From NCBI RefSeq assembly GCF_000445995.2, contig NC_022080.4:1550001-1614000 (forward strand): DNA of 64,000 nt, written 5' to 3'. A model generated the notes under the pieces. It was not told the DNA's origin and searched no databases. It saw only the letters and a list, made by a program, of their open reading frames with translations. Every line of letters begins with the position of its first letter. The stretch's first letter is position 1. The stretch comes from Geobacillus genomosp. 3 (GTDB lineage: Bacteria > Bacillota > Bacilli > Bacillales > Anoxybacillaceae). Shown in pieces: positions 42,950 to 50,752 of this stretch. A program made the position numbers and the translations under genes.

Positions 42950-44149
42950 GTGAAAAAACGAAAATGGTCGATTGCAGCGTTGATGACAGCCATCATGATG
43001 TTTATGCTTGCGGCATGCAACAGCTCGACAACGAACCATAACGCCGACGGAACTAACAGCGGTGGGGGCGACAACGTCGTCAATATTGGTTACAGCGGCC
43101 CGCTAAGCGGCCCGGCCGCCTACTACGGGGAGCGGACGTTAAACGGTGTGAAAATGGCGGCGGAAGAAATCAATGAGAGTGGTGGATTTGAAGTAAACGG
43201 CAAAACATATAAACTCAATATCGTGTCATTGGATGACAAATATTTGCCAAATGAAACGGCGGCAAATGCGAAACGGCTCGTCCAAGAGCATCGTACACCG
43301 ATTATCTTCACCCCGCACAGCGGGGGCGTCATGGCGCTGCAAGTGTTCAACCAAACGGATAATTTCATCATTGCCGCTTATACAAGCGAGCCAAAAATCA
43401 CAGAAACAGGAAACAAGCTGACAATCCGCATTCCGCCGCGCTATGACGGCTACATTCCGACCTTTACAGACTATGTGATGAAGCGCTTTGGCAAAAAATT
43501 GGCCGCTTTGCCGACAGCGACGCAATACGGGAAAGACTGGACAGAAAAACTGTTGCCATATTGGGAAAAACAAGGCGGAGAAGTTGTTTATAACACATCG
43601 ATTGACTTCACGAAAGACACTGACTTTTTCACGATTATCACGAATGCCTTGAAAGAAAAACCGGATGTGTTGTTTATCGGCGGACCGTCGGAGCCGACGG
43701 CGAAAGTGGCGAAGCAGGCGCGGGAACTAGGGTTTAAAGGCGGCTTTATCATTATGGACCAAGCGAAGCTCGATGAAATGCAACGGACGATCGGTTCTTA
43801 TGAGATGCTTGAAGGCGCGATCGGCGTTATGCCGCTTATTGAGTCGAAAGAGCCGGGAGCCCCGCAGTTTGTGGAAAACTATCGGGCAAAGTACAATGCC
43901 GAACCAAGCTCAGAATCCGCCTACAACTATTTAGCTCTTTACGCCTTTGTGGAAGCGATGAAGGCAGCCGGCACGGTTGATGACCCAGCCACCATTCGCG
44001 AACATATGAACGAAGGATTGAAAAACATCCCGAAAGAAAAGCAAGTATATGTCGTTCCGAATGTCGGCGAAGACGGCGGCTTTGAATCGAAAATTATCGT
44101 TGCAGCGGTGGAAAATGGAAAAGTTGTGCCGATTGAGTTAATAAAATAA
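42950..44149 (+). CDS. livJ: Liv-type substrate-binding lipoprotein
   Basis: 399 residues. Lipoprotein signal with lipobox LAAC (Cys near 23), an Asn/Gly/Ser-rich linker, then a type I periplasmic-binding fold beginning NIGYSGPLSGPAAYYG. The ligand pocket residues that in true LivJ hold the amino-acid alpha-amino group cannot be confirmed from sequence; the operon context with CoA-ester enzymes suggests a carboxylic or aromatic acid rather than leucine. GTG 42950 follows GGGGGGAGCAAG. A terminator follows at 44264. Confidence 0.88.
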   Translation: MKKRKWSIAALMTAIMMFMLAACNSSTTNHNADGTNSGGGDNVVNIGYSGPLSGPAAYYGERTLNGVKMAAEEINESGGFEVNGKTYKLNIVSLDDKYLPNETAANAKRLVQEHRTPIIFTPHSGGVMALQVFNQTDNFIIAAYTSEPKITETGNKLTIRIPPRYDGYIPTFTDYVMKRFGKKLAALPTATQYGKDWTEKLLPYWEKQGGEVVYNTSIDFTKDTDFFTIITNALKEKPDVLFIGGPSEPTAKVAKQARELGFKGGFIIMDQAKLDEMQRTIGSYEMLEGAIGVMPLIESKEPGAPQFVENYRAKYNAEPSSESAYNYLALYAFVEAMKAAGTVDDPATIREHMNEGLKNIPKEKQVYVVPNVGEDGGFESKIIVAAVENGKVVPIELIK

Positions 44150-44263
44150 ACGATGCAGACTGACAGGCAGAAGAGTTCGATCACCGGGCTTCCAACGGGA
44201 ATGTTCTTTTCCTGAGCCTTGAAGTGTGCATCCTCTCAAGGATCCGTAGATGGAGCAATAGAG

Positions 44264-44310
44264 AGGCTGTCTGAAAAGGTTATCGCTCAACCTTTTCCGG
44301 ACAGCCTTTT
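44264..44310 (+). terminator. Terminator of the Liv transporter operon
   Basis: AGGCTGTC plus TGAAAAGGTT on the left pairs with AACCTTTTCCGGACAGCCT on the right (about 44264-44307) with one mismatch, followed by TTTT. Confidence 0.85.
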
Positions 44311-44321
44311 CCATTTTCGCA

Positions 44322-44819
44322 TTATGACGTAGTTTGATTCGTTATAGGTACTGTGGGTACGCCCCTTAGGGTGTCTTTTACCGGGCAGACACGTTCAACG
44401 TGTTCGATCAAAGCTTGGACATTTTTTGGGTCGGAAGGAGAGTCAATATCAATATGGTAGCGAATTTCTAAGAATCCAGGCCGAACGTCCGCTTTCTCCA
44501 TAAAGCCATCGGGATCTAAATCTCCTTCTACGTGTACTTGAACTTTCTTCAGTTCGACCTCGTGATGGCTGGCAAACAGAGAGACTAGCACATTGATGCA
44601 ACCGCCTAGTGCGGCTAGGACCAGCTCTACGGGATTCGGCCCTTGATCGGTTCCTCCCAAGGATGGAGGTTCGTCAATGATGACTTGTTTGCCGTTAATG
44701 TCAGCCACCGAGCGTACTCCTTCGCCAGACCATGTAAAGCCAAATGGCTGAATGAGTGCCGTCATCGCAATATACACGGCGGCAATCAAACCGTTTGTCG
44801 CCATCGTTCGAACGTTCAT
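44322..44819 (-). CDS. Chimera: QueT-like N-terminus fused to OsmC-family protein
   Basis: 165 residues. The first 28 (MNVRTMATNGLIAAVYIAMT, then ALIQPFGF) match the opening transmembrane segment of QueT-family queuosine-precursor transporters. From residue 29 on it is an OsmC/YhfA-type protein: WSGEGVRSVADINGKQ, then GPNPVELVLAALGGCINV with the family Cys, and VCPVKDTL with the second Cys. OsmC proteins are thiol peroxidases. ATG 44819 follows AGGAGAGAACATC. The OsmC part lacks the usual Met start of its own. A deletion joining a queT 5' end to an osmC gene is the simplest reading. The membrane helix would make an otherwise cytoplasmic enzyme membrane-tethered. Confidence 0.75.
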   Translation of the reverse strand: MNVRTMATNGLIAAVYIAMTALIQPFGFTWSGEGVRSVADINGKQVIIDEPPSLGGTDQGPNPVELVLAALGGCINVLVSLFASHHEVELKKVQVHVEGDLDPDGFMEKADVRPGFLEIRYHIDIDSPSDPKNVQALIEHVERVCPVKDTLRGVPTVPITNQTTS

Positions 44820-44892
44820 GATGTTCTCTCCTCTCATCGATGATGATATGATTGTAGTATGACATTTTCGCGAACGAAAGGAGCGAGGATAG

Positions 44893-46095
44893 ATGGTTGA
44901 AGTGGGTCAACAGGCAACAAACCGCCGCCGCTCCATCTGGGAGGTTGGAATAACAGCGCTCCGCCTCGGCTTGACGTCGTTTGGCGGGCCGGTGGCCCAT
45001 CTCGGTTATTTTTATGAAGAATATGTAAAACGAAAAAAGTGGATCGACGACAAAACGTATGCCGATCTCGTCGCTCTATGTCAGTTTCTCCCTGGGCCGG
45101 CAAGCAGCCAGGTCGGCATCGGCATCGGATTTATGCGCGCCGGTGTTTGGGGGGCGCTTGCCGCCTGGCTTGGGTTTACGTTGCCGTCAGCGCTCGCCCT
45201 CAGTCTTGTTGCCATTTGGCTGCAACGTGCTTCTTGGGACGGGGGCGGCTGGATGCATGGGTTGTTGTTGGCGGCCGTAGCAGTCGTAGCGCAAGCCGTA
45301 TGGGAGATGGCGCGCAAATTCGCCGCCGGCCGCCTTGAGGCAACGCTTGCGGTCGCGGCGGCGGCGGCCGTCCTTCTTGCGCCGGGGGCGTGGAGCCAAG
45401 TAGCGGTAATCGTCATAGCGGGAGTGATCGGTGCAGCCGGGCTGCAAAAGGCAGGGGAGCGGCCGGCTGCAGGCGTCCCACCGTCCACCCGTCGTTTCAC
45501 GGGGCTGGCGCTGCTTTCGTTGTTTGCCACCTTGCTGATCGTTCTGCCGCTTGCCCGCGCATGGAGCCATTCACCGCTTTTGGCGTTGGCCGACAGCTTT
45601 TACCGCGCCGGGGCGCTTGTGTTTGGCGGCGGTCATGTTGTGTTGCCGCTCTTAGAAGCGGAAGTGGTGCCACAAGGATGGGTTGCCGCTGACCAGTTTT
45701 TAGCCGGCTACAGCGCCGCCCAAGCCGTTCCCGGCCCACTGTTTACATTTGCCGCCTACATCGGGATGGCCAGCTTCGGCTGGAAAGGGGCGCTCGTCGC
45801 TACCATGGCGATTTTTCTTCCGTCTTTTTTGCTTGTGCTCGGCGCCTTTCCGTTTTGGCATTGGCTTCGCCACCATCCGCGTTTCCAAGCGGCGCTTGCC
45901 GGCATTAACGCCGCTGTAGTCGGGATTTTGCTTGCGGCACTGTATGACCCGATTTGGATGAAAGCGGTGAAAGGTCCGGCTGATCTGGCGTTCGTGCTTG
46001 GTGCTTTTCTTCTCCTTTCCATTTGGAAGTGGCCGGCATGGGCGGTCGTCCTTGTTTCGTTCGCCGGCGGATGGCTGCGCGCTTGGCTTGGCTGA
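44893..46095 (+). CDS. chrA: Chromate transporter, ChrA long-chain type
   Basis: 400 residues, two homologous CHR domains. LGLTSFGGPVAHLGYFYEEY and FLPGPASSQVGIGIG mark the first; ALVFGGGHVVLPLLEAEVV and YSAAQAVPGPLFTFAAYIG the second. About 10-12 helices. Exports chromate or a related oxyanion. ATG 44893 follows AAAGGAGCGAGG. It is divergent from the chimeric OsmC gene, with promoters between them, and convergent with the heme A synthase paralogue. Confidence 0.9.
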   Translation: MVEVGQQATNRRRSIWEVGITALRLGLTSFGGPVAHLGYFYEEYVKRKKWIDDKTYADLVALCQFLPGPASSQVGIGIGFMRAGVWGALAAWLGFTLPSALALSLVAIWLQRASWDGGGWMHGLLLAAVAVVAQAVWEMARKFAAGRLEATLAVAAAAAVLLAPGAWSQVAVIVIAGVIGAAGLQKAGERPAAGVPPSTRRFTGLALLSLFATLLIVLPLARAWSHSPLLALADSFYRAGALVFGGGHVVLPLLEAEVVPQGWVAADQFLAGYSAAQAVPGPLFTFAAYIGMASFGWKGALVATMAIFLPSFLLVLGAFPFWHWLRHHPRFQAALAGINAAVVGILLAALYDPIWMKAVKGPADLAFVLGAFLLLSIWKWPAWAVVLVSFAGGWLRAWLG

Positions 46096-46123
46096 TGGCC
46101 CCAAGCACCATAATGGCGGCTTT

Positions 46124-47032
46124 TCATGATCGCCCAGAAATGGACAACGACGGGGTTGATTTTGCCGCTGCAATAGCCGGCAGATGCAAACAGATGCATA
46201 GATCGATCAACAGCAGCGCCAGCCATGTGCCGCCCGCTAAATGAACGACCGCCCACGGTAGATGAAGGCCGCTTTCGATTGTGCCGACACCCAAGGCCGC
46301 TTGCAGCAGCCCGACCGCTGCCGCCAAAAGGAGGCGCCGCTTCAGCGGGCGCCCCCAGCCGCGCCGGTGCGCAATAAAAGCTGTCCAAATTGTATACAAC
46401 ACCGTAGCTGTGGCAGCGGCCCGATGCGCCGTTTGCCACATTTGTGCTTTACTTGATGGCCAAATTGATTCTCCGCATGCCAACCATCCACATGCTAGGC
46501 CGTAATGTTGGTGCTTCACATACGCCCCGAGCAGCAGCGTGGTTGTGAAAAAAACCAAAAGAACACGGGCATGCCGTTTCGCCTCTGTCGGGGCGGATGT
46601 CGGCAAAGGTGCAAAAGAAGAATAAGGGACATTCCGCCAAATCCAAAGAAGGCAGCCTAAAAAAAGAAACGCCATAAGAAAATGGATGGTTACAATAGCA
46701 GGCGGGAGGTCAAACCAAACAACAAAGGCGCCGAGCATAATCTGCACCGTAAGCAAGCCAACCGTCGCCGCTGAAGCGATGCGGTCCGCTCCGCGCCGGG
46801 GGAAACGCCATAAGTGGAGGCAAAGCACCCCGGTTAAGACGGCTAACAAGGCCCCGATGAGCCGGTGGGCGTATTCAATCAGCGTCGCCCCCTTCAACAC
46901 CGGGACGAGCACCCCGTTGCAAAGCGGCCAGTCAGGACCACACCCCATCCCCGAGTTCGAGGACGCCACATACCCGCCGAAGACAATTAAAAAGCAAGTG
47001 ACGGCCACCGCCCAGAAAGCCAACGATTTCAT
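46124..47032 (-). CDS. COX15/CtaA-family heme A synthase paralogue
   Basis: 302 residues, eight helices in two four-helix halves. Four conserved heme-ligand His: EYAHRLIG, TIHFLMAF, QTAHRAAA and VVHLAGG. Cys pairs GCGPDWPLC and CGWLAC sit in the first loop of each half. Oxidises heme O to heme A. It is divergent from the heme-copper oxidoreductase operon, so it may supply that enzyme with heme A, or, since the enzyme is unusual, a modified heme. ATG 47032 on the minus strand. Confidence 0.87.
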   Translation of the reverse strand: MKSLAFWAVAVTCFLIVFGGYVASSNSGMGCGPDWPLCNGVLVPVLKGATLIEYAHRLIGALLAVLTGVLCLHLWRFPRRGADRIASAATVGLLTVQIMLGAFVVWFDLPPAIVTIHFLMAFLFLGCLLWIWRNVPYSSFAPLPTSAPTEAKRHARVLLVFFTTTLLLGAYVKHQHYGLACGWLACGESIWPSSKAQMWQTAHRAAATATVLYTIWTAFIAHRRGWGRPLKRRLLLAAAVGLLQAALGVGTIESGLHLPWAVVHLAGGTWLALLLIDLCICLHLPAIAAAKSTPSLSISGRS

Positions 47033-47163
47033 CTCCTCTTTTTCCCCCTTTTTCCATTTCTATCATTATAGCAAGTCCTTCCGGCCGCTACTGTGCGCTC
47101 TATCACATTCACCATAGAAAACCAAATAGAGAGAAAAATGGGTGATTTTGTGACGAAGTTAAC

Positions 47164-47181
47164 TGATGGAAAGCGCCATCA
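47164..47181. promoter_or_regulatory. Inverted repeat in the promoter region of the oxidoreductase operon
   Basis: TGATGG-N6-CCATCA lies just before a TATAGT box (47187-47192) that has no fitting -35. The position suits an activator site. The regulator is unknown. Confidence 0.35.
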
Positions 47182-47232
47182 TTCCCTATAGTGAAACTAT
47201 CTTAGCGAGTGAAAAGGAGGAATGCTGCAACC

Positions 47233-47772
47233 ATGTACCAACAAGCCGCTTGGATCATCTCCATTATTCTCATTTTGTTTGTCATCTTCGTTTTTTTGTA
47301 CGTTGTCGCCCATTCTGGCCGACGCACCGACTATGAGCCGATCCAGCGAAAGGGCTACCGCATTCGGAATGTATGGTTTTTGGCCGTTATTGCGGCCATG
47401 GGCCTGGCGACGTTTTATACGCTGCGCGATTTGCCGTTTGAAAAGCCGGCGCACGCCGCCGATTCGACCGTGGTTCAAGTAAAAGCGCGACAGTTTGGTT
47501 TTGTGCTGAGCCAAAACGAGTTTCGTGTCGGTGAGCCGATCGCCTTTCAAGTGACGAGCGAGGATGTCAACCACGGGGTCGGCATTTATGATGAACGCAT
47601 GGAGCTGCTTGCTCAAACGCAGGCCATGCCGAAGTATACAAATACGATTTACTACACGTTTGACAAGCCAGGAACTTATCAAGTTCTTTGTTTAGAATAT
47701 TGCGGCATCGGCCACCATGTGATGGTTGCGACGATCACCGTCGCCCCGGCCGAAGAAGGGAAGGGGAACTAA
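47233..47772 (+). CDS. Heme-copper oxidoreductase subunit II with CuA site
   Basis: 179 residues: two helices (about 6-28 and 50-68), then a cupredoxin domain. The CuA site is complete: NHGVGIY supplies the first His, and CLEYCGIGHHVM supplies two Cys, His and Met. Takes electrons from cytochrome c outside the membrane. ATG 47233, 12 bases after AAAGGAGG. The stop overlaps the subunit I start (TAATG). Two helices rather than one distinguish it from the Thermus ba3 subunit II. Confidence 0.9.
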   Translation: MYQQAAWIISIILILFVIFVFLYVVAHSGRRTDYEPIQRKGYRIRNVWFLAVIAAMGLATFYTLRDLPFEKPAHAADSTVVQVKARQFGFVLSQNEFRVGEPIAFQVTSEDVNHGVGIYDERMELLAQTQAMPKYTNTIYYTFDKPGTYQVLCLEYCGIGHHVMVATITVAPAEEGKGN

Positions 47773-49220
47773 TGGAAGCGAACGTTCGGAAGATGACCGC
47801 GTGGTATATGCTTGTAAGCGGTGTTGCGATCTTGCTTATGATGGTGTTGGGTCTGTTCATGCTGCTTGCGCAAGGGAACATGATCCCGCTTGGACAAGAT
47901 ACGTTTTATGAAATGATGACCGCCCATGGCACGTTTATGATCGGCGCGGCGGCGTTTGCGGCGTCGGCCGTGATGTGGTACTTCTTGCGCCAGTATGTCC
48001 CGTTGTCGTTCCCCATTTTCGTCGCCCACTTTGTGTTGTTTTTAACGGGAGCGGCTATTACTGCCGTCAGCATTTTTGTTTTCCGTTTTGCCGGAGCCTG
48101 GACGTTTTTGTACCCGCTGCCGGCCATGTCCGCCGGTATGTGGGGGAAAGCAGGGGCGAGTTTGTACTTGATCGGCATGCTGCTCATTGGTGTTAGCTTT
48201 TTGCTTCTATATCTTGACACCTCAAGAGCCATTATTCGCCAGTACGGCAGTCTTGGGAACGGCCTTGGCTGGCCGCAAATTCTCGGAAAAGCAAAAGGCT
48301 ATGGGCCGCCGCCGACCGTTGTGGCGAGCACGATGGTGTCGATCGTCAACCTCGTTTCCTTGACGGCCGGCGCCAGCGTCTTAGTGATGAGCTTGATCAA
48401 TTTGTTCCAACCATCTATTGAGATCGATCCATTGCTCGCGAAAAACTTGATTTACGCCTTTGGACATATTTTCGCCAACTCGGTCATTTACATGGGAGTC
48501 ATTGCGGTCTACGAAATTTTGCCGAAATATACGAACCGGCCGTGGAAATCGTACAAAATTTTTCTGATCGCCTGGAACATGTCGACATTGTTTACGATCA
48601 TTATTTATCCGCACCATTTATTGATGGACTTTGCCATGCCGAAATGGATGTTGATTATCGGCCAGGTGTTCTCGTATTTAAACGGCTTGCCGGTTTTGGT
48701 CGTGACCGCTTTTGGCGCGTTGATGATCGTGTATCGGTCCGGCATTGAGTGGGATATGGCGTCAAGCTTCATTTTTCTTTCGATGTTCGGCTGGGTGGCG
48801 GGCGTCATGCCGGCCATTGCCGATGCGACCATCGTCATCAACCATGTCATGCACAACACGAAGTGGGTGCCGGGGCATTTCCACATGTATATGGGAATCG
48901 GCGCGGTGTCGATGTTGTTCGGTTTTATGTATTATCTCATCCGTGAGAGCAGAAGCAGCGTCGGTTATGCGGATATGGTGAGTTTCTGGGTTTATGCGAT
49001 TTTCTTCCTCAGCTTGTGCGGTACGTTCCTGTTCTCCGGAAAGGTAAGCGCTCCGCGGCGCTGGGCGGTGCATTTCCCGGAATGGGTTCCGTATGATCGC
49101 ATGGGGGCGATGTTTGCAGTGGCCATTATCGCTGCCGTTTCCGTATTCCTTTATCGGTTTTCCGTTTCCGTCATCCCTGCCCGGGTGGCAAAGGATGTCG
49201 AGGCGGGGCCGTATGCGTAA
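47772..49220 (+). CDS. Heme-copper oxidoreductase subunit I lacking the catalytic Tyr
   Basis: 482 residues, about 12-13 helices. Low-spin heme His52 and His371, high-spin heme His369 (VPGHFHMYMG), CuB ligands His232, His281 and His282 (YPHHLLMDF) are present. The segment GHIFANSVIYMGVIAVYEILPK aligns without gaps to the B-family GHPIVYFW...ILPK, and the Tyr four after the His, cross-linked in oxygen reductases, is Asn236. Oxygen reductases of the A and B families keep this Tyr; NO reductases lack it. So this is likely a B-family-derived NO reductase with CuA, although automatic annotation would say ba3 oxidase. Start ATG 47772, one base overlap with subunit II. Confidence 0.85.
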   Translation: MEANVRKMTAWYMLVSGVAILLMMVLGLFMLLAQGNMIPLGQDTFYEMMTAHGTFMIGAAAFAASAVMWYFLRQYVPLSFPIFVAHFVLFLTGAAITAVSIFVFRFAGAWTFLYPLPAMSAGMWGKAGASLYLIGMLLIGVSFLLLYLDTSRAIIRQYGSLGNGLGWPQILGKAKGYGPPPTVVASTMVSIVNLVSLTAGASVLVMSLINLFQPSIEIDPLLAKNLIYAFGHIFANSVIYMGVIAVYEILPKYTNRPWKSYKIFLIAWNMSTLFTIIIYPHHLLMDFAMPKWMLIIGQVFSYLNGLPVLVVTAFGALMIVYRSGIEWDMASSFIFLSMFGWVAGVMPAIADATIVINHVMHNTKWVPGHFHMYMGIGAVSMLFGFMYYLIRESRSSVGYADMVSFWVYAIFFLSLCGTFLFSGKVSAPRRWAVHFPEWVPYDRMGAMFAVAIIAAVSVFLYRFSVSVIPARVAKDVEAGPYA

Positions 49221-49845
49221 GACGGCGGCGATCCTCTTCGCACTTATGTTCGGGATTGGGCTTCTTTGGTACGGGACGGACGGGTTTCAGGCGTTCACGA
49301 GCGAAACCGCCCGCCGCCTCGCTATCTTGCAAGAGCCAAAACCGCTTCCAGTTGTGCATCTTGAAGATCAATCCGGTCATACGTTTTCTTGGCCCGGTCG
49401 TGATGGCAAGTGGAAGTTGGCCACCTTTATGTACACGCAATGCGGCGATATTTGCCCGGTCATCGAGATGAACTTGCGCCGCGTCTATGACGCGGTGCAC
49501 CGCTCTTCGCCTGGTGAACCCCTTGAGTTTTTCAGCATTAGCTTCGACAACAAACGCGACACGCCGGAGATGTTGCAGCATCACGCTCACCACTACGGAG
49601 CAGACGGCGTTACATGGCGCATGGCCCGTGTGCCGGATGACGGGGAACTGAAACAATTATTAAACGCGCTCGGTGTCATTGTGATCCCGGACGGACGGGG
49701 CGGATACGAACATAACGCGGCCTTTTATTTGATCAATGAGCAGGGGCGGATCGTCCGTATTTTTGACTACAACAATCCAGAAATGGTCAGCGCGGAGTTG
49801 GTCCGCCTGCTCGAGGACGAAACATCCAAGGTGGTGAAACCATGA
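49213..49845 (+). CDS. SCO1/SenC-type copper chaperone
   Basis: 210 residues. An N-terminal anchor helix (about 5-20), then a thioredoxin fold with the copper motif TQCGDICPV (CxxxC) and the distal His in GGYEHNAAFY. Delivers copper to or reduces the CuA site of the subunit II encoded upstream. ATG 49213 overlaps the subunit I stop by eight bases. Confidence 0.9.
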   Translation: MRKTAAILFALMFGIGLLWYGTDGFQAFTSETARRLAILQEPKPLPVVHLEDQSGHTFSWPGRDGKWKLATFMYTQCGDICPVIEMNLRRVYDAVHRSSPGEPLEFFSISFDNKRDTPEMLQHHAHHYGADGVTWRMARVPDDGELKQLLNALGVIVIPDGRGGYEHNAAFYLINEQGRIVRIFDYNNPEMVSAELVRLLEDETSKVVKP

Positions 49846-50420
49846 AGCGGATGTCTTATCTTGCCGGTGGTGCTACATTGATGGCCGTCTTGGCGCTGCC
49901 GCCCGTGTCGCGTTGGTTGGAGTCGTCGATGATCGGCGTGATGCTCGGGCAAATTCCATTGTTGGTGGCGGCCGGATGGCTGTTTGGGTTGGCGTTGCCC
50001 CGCCGTTTTGCCGAACTGCTCAGCCGTTGGAACGAAAACGGCTTGCCTGGATTGCTGTTAGCCGTCAGCGTGCTTGCCTTTTGGCTATTGCCGCGCTCGG
50101 TCGACGCTTCATTGAACGAGCCGCTTATGCGGCTGGCCAAATGGGGGATGCTGCCGCTATTGGCGGGGCTGCCGCTATCGTTCAGCTGGAAGCGGCTTCA
50201 TCCGATTGCCCGCGGCGTCGTCCATGCCAATGTCATTTCCATGCTCGTGGTCATGGGCTGGCTGTATTTGGCCGTGCCGGTTCGCGTGTGCAACAGCTAC
50301 TTGTTGGACCAACAAAACGCCCTTGGCCGCACGATGATCGCTTTAGCTATTGTGCTCGCCGCTTTTTGGTTGCTGCGTTTGTTCGTTGCGGGAACACCAA
50401 AAGAAACGACGGCCCGCTAA
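49842..50420 (+). CDS. Membrane protein of the oxidoreductase operon, unknown function
   Basis: 192 residues with about six helices. The loop VVHANVISMLVVMGWLYLAV and the following RVCNSYLLDQQNALG hold conserved-looking polar residues (His, Asn, Cys, Asp) inside or next to helices. ATG 49842 overlaps the SCO stop by four bases. No family recognised; position suggests assembly or a third subunit. A hairpin without T-run (50422-50444) follows, then a true terminator. Confidence 0.65.
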   Translation: MKRMSYLAGGATLMAVLALPPVSRWLESSMIGVMLGQIPLLVAAGWLFGLALPRRFAELLSRWNENGLPGLLLAVSVLAFWLLPRSVDASLNEPLMRLAKWGMLPLLAGLPLSFSWKRLHPIARGVVHANVISMLVVMGWLYLAVPVRVCNSYLLDQQNALGRTMIALAIVLAAFWLLRLFVAGTPKETTAR

Positions 50421-50470
50421 AGCAAAGGAACAGCCCTCCTTTGCCGATGACCCCGATTTATAAATATGTG

Positions 50471-50505
50471 GACGGATCTTCGCCATGAAGATTCGTCTAT
50501 TTTTT
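50471..50505 (+). terminator. Terminator of the oxidoreductase operon
   Basis: GACGGATCTTC (50471-50481) pairs with GAAGATTCGTC (50487-50497), one G-U pair, followed by TATTTTTT. Confidence 0.85.
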
Positions 50506-50752
50506 GTTTGTGCACTTTTCTTTCTCTTTGACGAAAAGAAGGATTTTTCACCGCCGTGTCAAATATCTTTACCGGTATCGGTGAAATGCGCTTGTTTTCG
50601 TTGCATTAACACTAAGGCTGGCAAGAAGAGAGCATTTGCGCCAGTGTTGGGCAGTTATAAAGAGGCAACAGGCCGCGCGCAGCAACAGCCGTGCGACTCC
50701 AAGCTGGGGTGGCATTTCTGGAATAGACGAGAAAAGGGAGGACGATAGACGG
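50506..50752 (+). other. Long, hairpin-rich leader region of the YdcZ-type gene
   Basis: No gene is supported in these 247 bases. AACACT-AA-GGC (50608-50618) can pair with GCCAGTGTT (50640-50648); AATGC (50585-50589) can pair with GCATT (50603-50607). The following stretch to 50720 is GC-rich with further short repeats. It matches no riboswitch class I could recognise. Confidence 0.4.

Noticed and set aside
42950-44149. Leucine/isoleucine/valine-binding function for the Liv system
   Set aside because: Possible from homology alone, but the operon context with CoA-ester catabolic genes and a shared TetR regulator points to another substrate, so I did not assign it.
44820-44892. preQ1 riboswitch upstream of the QueT-like start
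   Set aside because: queT genes often have one, but no preQ1-I or preQ1-II pattern is visible between the chimeric gene and chrA.
47233-49220. Plain cytochrome b(o/a)3 oxidase (cbaAB) assignment
   Set aside because: The metal ligands fit, but the cross-linked Tyr is replaced by Asn, so oxygen-reductase function should not be assumed.
50485-50748. 87-codon plus-strand open frame
   Set aside because: It starts inside the terminator stem of the preceding operon, has no ribosome site and a composition unlike coding sequence.
50506-50752. T-box or ykkC-type riboswitch before the YdcZ gene
   Set aside because: A GGGGTGGCA stretch recalls the T-box core, but the conserved GGTGGNACCGCG sequence and a following terminator are missing; no guanidine-riboswitch motifs are present.
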